14,584 nt of DNA from Ruminiclostridium sp. (GTDB taxonomy: Bacteria; Bacillota; Clostridia; DSM-8532): NCBI GenBank assembly GCA_003535195.1, contig DOHN01000157.1, positions 1 to 14,584 on the forward strand, written 5' to 3'. The notes under the pieces are model-generated. The model ran no database searches and had not been told where the DNA came from. It saw only the letters and a list, made by a program, of their open reading frames with translations. The first letter of the stretch is position 1. Each line of letters opens with the position of its first letter. The position numbers and the translations under genes were made by a program. Positions 7,149-14,583 of the stretch are shown piece by piece.

Positions 7149-8624
7149 ATGGCGGAACTGAAGATAAGAAAAAAAGGATACATACCAAAACTGGTTTCGT
7201 CTTTGCATAACCTTTGGAGCGCGCAGGAAATGTTAGCGCTTCGCAATATAAGGAAAGACTACCTGCAATATTTTTTCGCTTTCCCTTTGGCGATGGCTTT
7301 TATCAATATACAGGATTTTGTTGTGGACGATGGCATTGGCGTATTTGGATTGGCTCATACCACAATCACATTCCTTGCGTTTGCCCTCGGAGCTATTGTA
7401 ATGTTCGCTTTTTCCAATGAGAGGAATATAGCCGCCATCTCAAAAGCCTCTGCCCTTATTACTGCGATCGGATTTGTCACATGGCTTTTTCTTCATGACG
7501 GTTACCTTTCGCTTGCATGTGATATAGTTTTTATGGCAGGCGTTGGTGGATGCTTATCCAGCAGCAGCTTTTCCTTTGTGTTTATGCTGAACAATGCCGA
7601 GCGTTTTTTTGGCAGCACATTTATAATATTATTTATTGATTTGGTAGAGCTAAGCGCTGGATTTATCTCAATCCCCCCAATTGTTCTGAAGACTTTTGCT
7701 CTGATTACGATTGCTGCTCTATGTGTTTGTATGTACTTATCAAAAAGCAAAGATTATCATGGGACTGAAAATACGGCGATTAAAAAAATTGATCCAAGCA
7801 TCTGGCTGGTGCTGTTTATCTTTTTCTCTTACTTTGCCATTCGAATAACGGGCTTTTATGCCCCGGCATTTCAGCATCCGTCCAATGCGTGGCTGTGGGG
7901 AATACTTGCACTTGCTCTGATCCTTTGCTGTATTATCTTGCAGGTGGTATTCAAACGAAGTATCTGGACTATGTGCAATGTGTTTTTTATCGCCTCCATC
8001 ATGAGCTATTTAATGTGGTATATAAAGCTCCCGAAGGCTGCCTATCTGTTTTCCGAGTTAAAAGAAGTTGGATTATTGATAACCTTTTACTTGCTTGGCT
8101 GTGTTACAAATAAATTTTGCGATTTCCGTATGCACAAGCGCTTCGTTCTCTTGTGCATGGCAATCATCGGCATCCTCTACGTTGGGATTGACGTCCTGCA
8201 TATGACAATGCCCACTCAGTCTGTTGCCGTTATCACAGCCGCAATTTTATTTATAGTGTTTCTGCTGCTTTCCCCCGCATTCTCACAGTACCTGTTCTTT
8301 GCCAACTGGTCAAAGGAATTTCGTCAGATCAATATGTCCTCCCTTGTTGACAGTACTATGCAAACAAATGCGGCGGAGCAGAAACAGACGCCAAGTCTGG
8401 ATGATACCAACTTATCGCCGCGCGAAAAACAGGTTGTCCTGCTGCTCCTGCAGGGGATGACGCTCAGACAGGTTGCCCCGGAGCTGGGGCTTACCGTTTC
8501 TACGGTTTCCACTTATAGTAAGGCTATTTATAAAAAGCTCGGAATCAACAGTCGTGCGGAATTGTTTCTGCTGTTCGGGCGCCCGCAGTCAGCCGGAGCA
8601 ACCGAATCTACCATGAAGAAATAA
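7149..8624 (+). CDS. Polytopic membrane protein with C-terminal LuxR-type DNA-binding domain
   Basis: A 491-residue one-component regulator: a membrane domain of about twelve hydrophobic helices (roughly 41-375) joined by a 45-residue linker to a GerE/LuxR helix-turn-helix (422-478). The DNA-binding part is clear: LSPREKQVVLLLLQGMTLRQVAPELGLTVSTVSTYSKAIYKKLGINSRAEL carries the usual LSPRE start, the recognition helix VSTVSTYSKAIYKKLG and the SRAEL end (quoted as pieces of the family pattern). The membrane part has an MFS-transporter-like arrangement of helices, but I see no transporter signature. It may sense a small molecule or membrane state and bind DNA from the membrane; this class exists in Clostridia and Coriobacteria, with few studied members. 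GGGAGA lies 9 bases before the ATG. A strong terminator follows. Its likeliest targets are the exported-protein genes downstream, by position only. Confidence 0.85.
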   Translation: MAELKIRKKGYIPKLVSSLHNLWSAQEMLALRNIRKDYLQYFFAFPLAMAFINIQDFVVDDGIGVFGLAHTTITFLAFALGAIVMFAFSNERNIAAISKASALITAIGFVTWLFLHDGYLSLACDIVFMAGVGGCLSSSSFSFVFMLNNAERFFGSTFIILFIDLVELSAGFISIPPIVLKTFALITIAALCVCMYLSKSKDYHGTENTAIKKIDPSIWLVLFIFFSYFAIRITGFYAPAFQHPSNAWLWGILALALILCCIILQVVFKRSIWTMCNVFFIASIMSYLMWYIKLPKAAYLFSELKEVGLLITFYLLGCVTNKFCDFRMHKRFVLLCMAIIGILYVGIDVLHMTMPTQSVAVITAAILFIVFLLLSPAFSQYLFFANWSKEFRQINMSSLVDSTMQTNAAEQKQTPSLDDTNLSPREKQVVLLLLQGMTLRQVAPELGLTVSTVSTYSKAIYKKLGINSRAELFLLFGRPQSAGATESTMKK

Positions 8625-8649
8625 ACTGATAATTACTGTGGTTTTCGCA

Positions 8650-8682
8650 CCTCCTCCCTATTTTGGGAGGGGGTATTTTTTT
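8650..8682 (+). terminator. Rho-independent terminator of the membrane LuxR gene
   Basis: CCTCCTCCC (8650-8658 region) pairs with GGGAGGGGG (8665-8673), one G-T pair included, around a 6-base TATTTT-type loop, followed by TATTTTTTT. It is 26 bases after the stop codon. It separates the luxR-type gene from the downstream genes, so those need their own promoter; in 8684-8765 I find no convincing -35/-10 pair. Confidence 0.85.
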
Positions 8683-8765
8683 CTTCACTCCTAAAATTGG
8701 GGTATTGCAGTGCAAAAAGATCCGCTGCAAAATGGTTTATACAAGGATGGGAAAGGAGGAATACC

Positions 8766-9068
8766 ATGCGCTGGTTTAAATCAATCTTGCCGCTCAAAGC
8801 CGGTGATCCCATTCCCCCCGAGGGAATGGACACCGATCAGGAAAAGCAGTGGCGAATATCACTGCTCACAGACGATGAGTACAAAGCATTTGAGTGGTTC
8901 CAAAAGGGATACACAGCCCGTTGGACAGCCGAAACGATGCTTCTTGATCGAAAGACATCCAAAAGGTTATTTGACTCCATCTACCGTAAGCTGGGTGCGG
9001 CCGATGAAGCCGAGGTCAGCAGAATATACCGTGCGGTAAAGCTTACGCCGGAGGAGCTTCCTCCGTAG
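8766..9068 (+). CDS. Small orphan LuxR/GerE-type helix-turn-helix protein
   Basis: A 100-residue protein that is little more than a DNA-binding domain. Residues 34-92 follow the GerE pattern: LTDDEYKAFEWFQKGYTARWTAE (helices 1-2), LLDRKTSKRLFDSIYRKLGA (recognition helix and the conserved 'xIYxKLG'), then EAEVSRIYRAVKL. The first 33 residues are a short lead (MRWFKSILPLKAGDPIPPEG) of no known family. No receiver or ligand domain is present, so it is not a classic response regulator. The start at 8766 has a strong AAAGGAGG 7 bases upstream; an earlier in-frame ATG at 8697 has none. It shares the IYxKLG motif with the neighbouring membrane LuxR protein but is otherwise diverged. It heads a run of export-signal genes and is a likely local regulator. 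The helix-turn-helix has two changes from usual (LLDRKTSKR for LxxSxxTVK), so DNA binding is probable, not certain. Confidence 0.75.
   Translation: MRWFKSILPLKAGDPIPPEGMDTDQEKQWRISLLTDDEYKAFEWFQKGYTARWTAETMLLDRKTSKRLFDSIYRKLGAADEAEVSRIYRAVKLTPEELPP
9049..9065 (+). repeat. Hairpin at the end of the small regulator gene
   Basis: CGGAGGA, loop GCT, TCCTCCG form a perfect 7-bp stem that covers the last codons and abuts the TAG stop (9066-9068). No U-run follows, so full termination is unlikely; it may slow decay or reduce read-through to the next gene. Confidence 0.4.
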
Positions 9069-9161
9069 GAGGATAACCCGTAGACAAGACATCAAGGTAA
9101 GGGGGAAGGTAAAGCTGTCGCCAGCCGCCTAACAAATATTTATATTTTTAGGGAGGTTCCT

Positions 9162-9758
9162 ATGAGAAAATATTTAACGCTGTTTTTAATATTGATTATG
9201 GCCGTCTCGCTATGTGCCTGCGGACAAAAAGGATCGGAGTCCCTGCCGGGAACCTCCGGCACACCCGGCGCATCCGCCTCTAAAACCGAAACAGAGGCTT
9301 CAAGCGATGAGACCGGTGCCGACACAGCTTCCCAAGATAAGCAGGAGGGCGCTGTGACAATTGAAGTTACGCCGCCCGACGGCTGGACAAAAAATGAAGG
9401 TTCGATTCTGCCGGTTCATTACATGAAGGGCACCGCGAGCTTTATGGTGAAAGAAGAGCCCTTCGGCAGCGCCACCTTGGACGACGTGGTGAATGAGGCG
9501 CTTGAAATTTATCAAAAATCCTTTGACAACCTCGAAGTTCAGGGAGAGCTCGAGCCATTTACGGTCGATGAAAAGGATGCCAGAAAGCTGATCTTTACCT
9601 GTACTGTCAGCAAAATAAACATGAAGTATCTTTATGTCTATCTCTTTGCCGCGGATAAAACCTATGTCATCACATTTGGCGATCAGGAAAGTACCTTCGA
9701 TACCTTGGCCGCCGACTACGAAACCATTTTAAGCGATATCAAATTCAAGGCACAATAG
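9162..9758 (+). CDS. Lipoprotein with Ser/Thr/Gly-rich linker, PsbP/Mog1-like domain possible
   Basis: A 198-residue predicted lipoprotein. The signal peptide MRKYLTLFLILIMAVSLCAC has a lipobox L-C-A-C with the lipidated cysteine at residue 20. Residues 21-62 are a low-complexity linker rich in Ser, Thr, Gly and Glu, typical of a tether to the outer face of the membrane. The rest (64-198) is a compact domain: TIEVTPPDGWTKNEGSILPV, then LEPFTVDEKDARKLIFTC and KTYVITFGDQESTFDTLAADYETILSDIKF. That order of strands, ending in a helix with 'ilsSikf', resembles the PsbP/Mog1-like fold common in clostridial lipoproteins; function of these is generally unknown. GGGAGG lies 7 bases before the ATG. It is 93 bases after the small regulator and 70 before the SLH gene. 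The lipoprotein call is secure, the fold is a guess. Confidence 0.85.
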   Translation: MRKYLTLFLILIMAVSLCACGQKGSESLPGTSGTPGASASKTETEASSDETGADTASQDKQEGAVTIEVTPPDGWTKNEGSILPVHYMKGTASFMVKEEPFGSATLDDVVNEALEIYQKSFDNLEVQGELEPFTVDEKDARKLIFTCTVSKINMKYLYVYLFAADKTYVITFGDQESTFDTLAADYETILSDIKFKAQ

Positions 9759-9828
9759 CGACTGGGGGAGAACTCCCTGTCATCCAATAGTTTGATAATC
9801 ACTACATGAATCTTAAAGGAGGATCGTC

Positions 9829-10932
9829 ATGAAATATAAATATTTTAGAACCTGTATGCTATTGGTTGCAACACTTCTCATAACCACTATGTTTTTTATC
9901 ACCGCATTTGCGGCTTTACCGGAAGGCGTACCTTCCAAATTGGAATCCCCTTCCATCCAGCAGATTGAGCAAAAAACATATGAAGACGGAAGACCTTATT
10001 TTGAAGCTCAGGTCTATTTTCCGCAAAGCGTTCTCGATCTGGACAGCGAGGCTCCTGGCGGTGGTTCTGTTTTCTGGGACTATGCGGTAAAGGTTGACAA
10101 CGGCTCCTGGGGTGAGTTTGGCGGCGGTGGATATATCAATGTTTACACCGGCGGTGAGGATGGCGAAACGCCGGTTAGCGCCGGCAGCTTTGTGGTTACA
10201 TTTGATCCCATTGATGAAGGCAGTTTGACCTCCGTCGATATAAAAAGCCATATTTATTCCTACAAGCTTCGCGTCTATTACGATTACTACGAGGGCTGGC
10301 CGGACGTGCAGCCGATCTATTCTCCCGTTTCCAATGTGGTCACGATTGGATCGGGCAGCTTTTACTCCAACGCAAGCACCTGGGCAGAGTCTGAGCTTAA
10401 AAAAGCAAATGAGCTGGGTCTTATTCCCGGTATCCTGAAGGGCGCCGACATGACGAAGCCCATCACCCGGGAGGAATTCTGCGAGCTGGCCGTGCTGATG
10501 TATGAAAAGGTTATGGAAACCACGGCGGCGCCCGCATCCCCGAATCCTTTTACCGACACAACGAACAGCCAGATACTCAAGGCATATGCGCTGGGTATTA
10601 CGACAGGCACTTCAACCACCACATTCTCTCCAAAGACGCTCATCAACCGGGAGCAATGCGCCGCGATGCTGTTCCGGGCAATCAGGGCCATCGCGCCCGC
10701 CGCTGACTACAGTGTTGCCGGAATCAAGAATTTTCCGGATCAGAAGGATATTTCCGCCTGGGCGGCCGATGCGGCCAAATATATGTCGAAGCTCGGCATC
10801 ATTAAGGGCGACGCCTCCGGCAACTTTATGCCGAAGGCAACTACAACAGCTCAGACCGCGGCAGGTTATGGCATGGCCACCCGTGAGGCGGCGATCCTCA
10901 TGACCGTCAGAACCTATGAGGCCATGGATTGA
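9829..10932 (+). CDS. SLH-domain cell-wall protein
   Basis: A 367-residue exported protein. The signal peptide ends near TAFA (25-28), a signal peptidase I site. Residues 29-175 are a beta-rich domain with many Gly, Tyr and Asp and no family I recognise. Residues 181-365 hold three S-layer-homology units: the first ends ITREEFCELAVLMYEKV (212-228), the second INREQCAAMLFRAI (272-285), the third ATREAAILMTVRTYE (350-364). SLH triplets bind pyruvylated secondary cell-wall polymer, so the protein should sit on the wall with its N-terminal domain exposed. The third unit has about eleven extra residues (TTAQTAAGYGM) before its TRE motif. AAAGGAGG precedes the ATG by 6 bases. It lies among lipoprotein genes in the same direction. 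Three SLH units are the usual number for stable anchoring; there are no catalytic motifs visible. Confidence 0.88.
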   Translation: MKYKYFRTCMLLVATLLITTMFFITAFAALPEGVPSKLESPSIQQIEQKTYEDGRPYFEAQVYFPQSVLDLDSEAPGGGSVFWDYAVKVDNGSWGEFGGGGYINVYTGGEDGETPVSAGSFVVTFDPIDEGSLTSVDIKSHIYSYKLRVYYDYYEGWPDVQPIYSPVSNVVTIGSGSFYSNASTWAESELKKANELGLIPGILKGADMTKPITREEFCELAVLMYEKVMETTAAPASPNPFTDTTNSQILKAYALGITTGTSTTTFSPKTLINREQCAAMLFRAIRAIAPAADYSVAGIKNFPDQKDISAWAADAAKYMSKLGIIKGDASGNFMPKATTTAQTAAGYGMATREAAILMTVRTYEAMD

Positions 10933-10949
10933 TGTAAACCCGTGCATTA

Positions 10950-10976
10950 GGGGCGGAGCGCATTTCACCGCGCCCC
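10950..10976 (+). repeat. GC-rich imperfect hairpin between the SLH and TPR genes
   Basis: GGGGCG (10950-10955) can pair with CGCCCC (10971-10976) around 15 bases that contain further partial pairing. It lies in the 69-base gap after the SLH gene. Without a U-run it is at most a weak or partial terminator, perhaps adjusting the level of the genes behind it. Confidence 0.35.
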
Positions 10977-11001
10977 GCCACCAATATTGCGGAGGTGAAG
11001 A

Positions 11002-11868
11002 ATGAAAATACGAAATTGGGGACATCGGCGGTTCCACACCGGTTTGATTGTATTGACACTGTGCATCACAGCGATCCTTACGGGCTGCGGCGGCGGAACG
11101 TCGGATACGGCTAAAATAACGGATGCTTACATAGACGGTTTTTCAAAGTTCTATGAACAGGGCAACGAATATACAGATTTAGGACTTCAACTTCAGGCGG
11201 ATTACGCATACGGCTGGGCGGCGGCCTCCGTTTCCGCAATGCGCTGCTGTGCAGACAACTTGATTTCCCAGAAAAGCGAGGGACGGTCGCTGGAAGAAAT
11301 CTCGGATGGACGTATGACAGATTGGAACGAAATCGCGTCAATGAGCTATGCCTCGCCCTATCCTTGGTATTTTGAGGGCCTGATATTCAACGCGCAGGGA
11401 AAAAATGATGAAGCCCAGGCATGTTATGAAAAGGCGCTGCTGAACCCGGCCTTTTCTGCCGAACATGACGAGACCCTGTCCGTTATGCTCATGATGTCGG
11501 TGGAAGAATTGGAGGCCACCCGGGAAAAGCTGGCGGCGCTGGAGGATAAGATCTTTGCGGTCTACAAGCCGGAGCAGACGGTCTACCCACGCGAAGCACT
11601 TGGCTTTGATGATGTTTATCTGTGTACCCTTGCCAAAGAGTGCCTTGCTTCCGATACTACTGATTATCGCGGAGCGCTTCGGCATTATAAAGCGGCGTTG
11701 AAGGTAAATCCATATGAAGGCGATAATTTTGTGGGATGTGCTCTGATGCACCTGTATCTGGAGGAAATGGACGAAGTGTTTTTCTATGTCAACGAGGGCT
11801 TGTTTGTCGACCCGGAGCATGAGGGCCTGAACAAAATGGCGGACATCCTGAACGGGGGGGTATCATGA
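11002..11868 (+). CDS. TPR-like lipoprotein
   Basis: A 288-residue predicted lipoprotein; the lipobox is L-T-G-C with the lipidated cysteine at residue 29, after a longer than usual basic N-region (MKIRNWGHRRFH). The mature part is helical. Tetratricopeptide-like units are visible at about 120-150 (WYFEGLIFNAQGKNDEAQACYEKALLNP) and 203-237 (ending YRGALRHYKAALKVNP), with a third, diverged one at 238-271 (ending NEGLFVDPEH). TPR arrays are protein-binding scaffolds, so a role in holding partners at the outer membrane face is likely; the partners are unknown. GGAGGTGAAG sits just before the ATG. Its stop codon overlaps the next gene's ATG (ATGA at 11865-11868), a sign of translational coupling, so the two products probably act together. 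I recognise no named family. Confidence 0.82.
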   Translation: MKIRNWGHRRFHTGLIVLTLCITAILTGCGGGTSDTAKITDAYIDGFSKFYEQGNEYTDLGLQLQADYAYGWAAASVSAMRCCADNLISQKSEGRSLEEISDGRMTDWNEIASMSYASPYPWYFEGLIFNAQGKNDEAQACYEKALLNPAFSAEHDETLSVMLMMSVEELEATREKLAALEDKIFAVYKPEQTVYPREALGFDDVYLCTLAKECLASDTTDYRGALRHYKAALKVNPYEGDNFVGCALMHLYLEEMDEVFFYVNEGLFVDPEHEGLNKMADILNGGVS

Positions 11869-13289
11869 TGCGAAAGAGATTAAGCTGTTTCCTTCTTGCC
11901 TTGGCAATGCTGGTTATGGTATGCCCCACCAGGGCGGAGGCTTCCTCCAATATCGACCTGTCACGGGTGAAATTCAGCTCCGGCAGCGAAAAGCTGGTAT
12001 TTGAGTTTGGTGATATACAAATAGAGGGTGAGGTTCACCAGAAGGTTCCCTTCACCCAAGGGGAAATCAACCGATTCGTAAAGGAGACGCTGAAAGAGCA
12101 GGGCTTGACCGAGCTGGACATCAAAGAGGCCAACGGCAAGGTTGAAAAGGCGCGTCGGGCCTCGGAATTTACCAAGGAAGATATGGAGCGGATCAAGCAG
12201 AATCTCCTGACCACCGCAGAGGTTACCCCCGTGCCGGAGGACGCTGTTACCGTGTTTAAGGTCATCGACAAATATTTGAGTACCACCAGTTGGGACGACA
12301 TAGGTACGGCCTCGGCGGATTTACTGGAACAATCCATGACCGACCAGGTGAAGGACACGGCCAGCGGCTTCGTGGACAGAGCCGGCGAGCTGGGCGAAAA
12401 TGTAAATCTGGCAAACGAATGGATGGGGGCGCTCAGTTCTATCATCAGCTTTTGCGAAATGCTGGCCGACGAACAGGCCCATAGTCGCCAGAAGTGGCAG
12501 GACATTGCGAATGGCGCAGAGGCCAAGCGCCTGCTCAACCGTTTCTATGAGGCGCTGCAGGATAAAATTGACCGTTATAAGCGAAAGAGCGATCAGGAGG
12601 GCTGGGCAATCGATTTCAACCAGGCGCCGGGTCGGAGGGTATTTACATTTTTTAGTGTTGGCAACAACTTTCAAGATTGGTATCTGGATATGAATATGGA
12701 GCAGAAAAGCACCAATGAATTTGGCAGCATCGCCGGAGAATATGAGGGACATTTCACAATCAGGGCGGCAAATAATATGAAGGAAGGCTTCCAGAAGTAT
12801 ACGGACGCGGTGCTTCGCCATTTGGATAGCAAGGGTGTGCTGGGCAGCGGCCTGAAAGCCTATATCAGTCAGATGAGCGGGGCGGGCTTTCCTACGTCCT
12901 TCACGCCGGGTGCGGCTGGCGAAGCCTATATTGACCGCACCATCTCCGGCTCCTGTGAGGCGGCAATTGCGGAGTCCGGCGAGATTACACTGTCCCTGCA
13001 CGAGGATAACGACAAAACGGAGGTCAACATTTCGGGCGTTACGTCCGATCTCACAACCACCATTCAGGAAAACGGCGTCAACGCAAAAATTATCATAACA
13101 TTTGAGCTCTACGCCAGCGATGAAGAGCTTAAGGTGAAAGGGACGATGACGGACTCGTTCGGCTCGGCCTACGGGCATGGCTTCTCTTACTCCGAAGGCT
13201 TGGGCGCAGGGGGCAAGGCCGGTTGGGACGAGAACATCTGGAAGCCCTGGGACGGCACGAAAAAAACGCTGAAGCTCGCGGGAGAATAG
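11865..13289 (+). CDS. Secreted protein of unknown family
   Basis: A 474-residue protein I do not recognise. Residues 1-27 are a Sec signal peptide ending RAEA; the Cys at 20 follows Val-Met-Val, so it is not a lipobox. Then come three visibly different parts: a short beta-rich start (30-60), a charged, largely helical middle (about 65-245) including VPFTQGEINRFVKETLKEQG and a segment DKIDRYKRKSDQEGW, and a beta-rich, Gly/Ser/Thr-rich C-terminal part (about 255-474) with alternating strands such as EAAIAESGEITLSLHE. There is one Cys in the middle and one in the C-terminal part. No enzyme motif, membrane anchor or wall-sorting signal is seen. Two adjacent ATG codons overlap the previous stop (ATGATG); a G-run lies 4 bases before the first. 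Coupled translation with the TPR lipoprotein suggests a common complex. Confidence 0.8.
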   Translation: MMRKRLSCFLLALAMLVMVCPTRAEASSNIDLSRVKFSSGSEKLVFEFGDIQIEGEVHQKVPFTQGEINRFVKETLKEQGLTELDIKEANGKVEKARRASEFTKEDMERIKQNLLTTAEVTPVPEDAVTVFKVIDKYLSTTSWDDIGTASADLLEQSMTDQVKDTASGFVDRAGELGENVNLANEWMGALSSIISFCEMLADEQAHSRQKWQDIANGAEAKRLLNRFYEALQDKIDRYKRKSDQEGWAIDFNQAPGRRVFTFFSVGNNFQDWYLDMNMEQKSTNEFGSIAGEYEGHFTIRAANNMKEGFQKYTDAVLRHLDSKGVLGSGLKAYISQMSGAGFPTSFTPGAAGEAYIDRTISGSCEAAIAESGEITLSLHEDNDKTEVNISGVTSDLTTTIQENGVNAKIIITFELYASDEELKVKGTMTDSFGSAYGHGFSYSEGLGAGGKAGWDENIWKPWDGTKKTLKLAGE

Positions 13290-13352
13290 ACTTCTTACCA
13301 TCAGACGGGAAAAGCGGCTGAATATTGAAATTAACACAAGGCAGGTTTTTAT

Positions 13353-14354
13353 ATGAAAAGACGGATCACACGTTTTGTGCTGACCAGCATAATAATTGGC
13401 GCACTGGCGCTGTCCGGCTGCGGCGGCGCGGCACAGAAAACGCCGAAAGGCAGTCAGCCAAACGCCGCACAGACGGAAAAGGAAGCGGCAGATGAAGGCC
13501 TTACTTCCGGACCTTATTGGCTTATAGAAGCTTCAGATTCAAAAAATTTTGCTTACACGATTCCGAACGGCAGCGGCGGGGTCATCGACATGACAGCCAC
13601 GCTTTACTTTATCGCATGGAAAGCGGGCGGCGAGGAAATGTTCGGCCAATACGAGGGGCGGGCGCTGGTGACCTTTGATATGGATTTAAGCAAAGCAGGA
13701 ACCGGCGGCGTTACCTTTATGGGCGGCGCTATGGACGACAGCATCAGCGACAACATTTCCTTTGAACTGATTCCGGCACAGCGGGAGGCGGTAAGCGCAA
13801 AAGGCGAGGACATTGACCTTGCGCCGCTGGTAAAATTCATCGGGCAGGCGGAAATCATTACGGGTGAGTACACGATATCCCAGCAGAACTGGAAAGCCTT
13901 AGCCGACGGGCAGGTCAAGCTGGATGTAAGCGGCAGCTTCGGGGATGGCGCAAAAAATGCGCAGGGCTTTGTACTGAAAGCCGGAGAAGATACCGTCCTG
14001 ATATCCGTAGCTGATTTTGCCGCCGCTTATAATCTTGATGCTTTCCGAGGGACAATCTCAAAAACGGAATCAGGGGCAGATCCACGCTCTTGGTTCAGGG
14101 ACAAGGTTATGTCACGCATGGAGGAGCGCCTGGCTTCTACGGAGCAGCCAGGCGCTCAGCAGCTGCCTGAAACAGTCCCCAGCGATGCAGATGCCCAGGA
14201 AGGTTTAACAGTGGATTCGAAGGGCAGAGAAGGCATGGACACAAACGGCGATGGCAGACTTGATATTTACTTTGGCGAGGACGGAAACGTCTGGGCCGAT
14301 TTCGACGGGGACGGCAAATATGAGATAGCTGGTGAAGACGGCGTCGATCACTGA
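13353..14354 (+). CDS. Lipoprotein with two C-terminal EF-hand-like Asp-rich loops
   Basis: A 333-residue predicted lipoprotein: lipobox L-S-G-C with the lipidated cysteine at residue 23, then GGAAQ and a short charged linker to about 50. The bulk (52-270) is beta-rich, with segments such as WLIEASDSKNFAYTIPNGSG and EGRALVTFDMDLSKAGTG and no family I know. Near the end, DTNGDGRLDIYF (296-307) and ADFDGDGKYEIA (315-326) are two calcium-loop-like D-x-[ND]-x-D-G repeats, as in dockerin or EF-hand proteins, spaced by about 20 residues. This suggests calcium binding at the cell surface; a dockerin role would need a cohesin, and none is here. The binding site before the ATG (AGGCAGG) is weak. It is 63 bases after the 474-aa gene and is the last of the run; a convergent gene follows. 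Confidence 0.82.
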   Translation: MKRRITRFVLTSIIIGALALSGCGGAAQKTPKGSQPNAAQTEKEAADEGLTSGPYWLIEASDSKNFAYTIPNGSGGVIDMTATLYFIAWKAGGEEMFGQYEGRALVTFDMDLSKAGTGGVTFMGGAMDDSISDNISFELIPAQREAVSAKGEDIDLAPLVKFIGQAEIITGEYTISQQNWKALADGQVKLDVSGSFGDGAKNAQGFVLKAGEDTVLISVADFAAAYNLDAFRGTISKTESGADPRSWFRDKVMSRMEERLASTEQPGAQQLPETVPSDADAQEGLTVDSKGREGMDTNGDGRLDIYFGEDGNVWADFDGDGKYEIAGEDGVDH

Positions 14355-14378
14355 CATAATTTACGAAAAGGTATGCAT

Positions 14379-14404
14379 GCGAAGTGTGTGCTCATAACCT
14401 TCGC
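14379..14404. repeat. Weak hairpin between convergent genes
   Basis: GCGAAG (14379-14384) and CTTCGC (14399-14404) pair around a 14-base loop, in the gap between the last lipoprotein gene and the convergent gene at the window end. The position fits a bidirectional terminator, but there is no U-run on either side. Confidence 0.3.
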
Positions 14405-14412
14405 GTGGTTAG

Positions 14413-14583
14413 TCAATTTACTTCCTTTATATGTCTTACGATTGCAATAATTCCTAAACAGACGGCAGATAAAAGCGCAATAAATCCGAACAGGAAGGAC
14501 AGCGGAATAAAGCCAAATGCCTCTACTAATCTGCCATTCTCCGCAACATAGCTTCCGATGGCATTATACGCAATCAAACATCC
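14413..14583 (-). CDS. Small membrane protein, C-terminal fragment (DUF3955-like)
   Basis: The last 56 codons of a gene that enters from the right edge on the minus strand and ends at TGA (14415-14413). The translation reads GCLIAYNAIGSYVAENGRLV then EAFGFIPLSFLFGFIALLSA and ends IVRHIKEVN. A hydrophobic helix follows a short polar loop of the type GSYV.e.G.LvE.F.fIPl, which I associate with DUF3955, a family of small two-helix membrane proteins of unknown function. The reading frame is clean and converges on the lipoprotein gene. The start and upstream part are outside the window, so length and neighbours cannot be judged. Confidence 0.65.
   Translation of the reverse strand, partial: GCLIAYNAIGSYVAENGRLVEAFGFIPLSFLFGFIALLSAVCLGIIAIVRHIKEVN

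Noticed and set aside
7039..7161. A 40-codon open frame with GAGG before its ATG, overlapping the start of the membrane LuxR gene
   Set aside because: A TATAAT-like promoter hexamer lies inside it, the residues show no family or signal features, and it is short enough to occur by chance.
8684..8765. TTGCAG and TTATAC as a promoter for the small regulator
   Set aside because: The spacing is 26 bases, too long for sigma-70.
12321..13337. A 338-codon open frame on the minus strand opposite the 474-aa secreted protein gene
   Set aside because: No ribosome binding site, Arg/His-rich low-quality residues, and the plus-strand gene has a signal peptide and coupled start; it is a shadow in GC-rich DNA.
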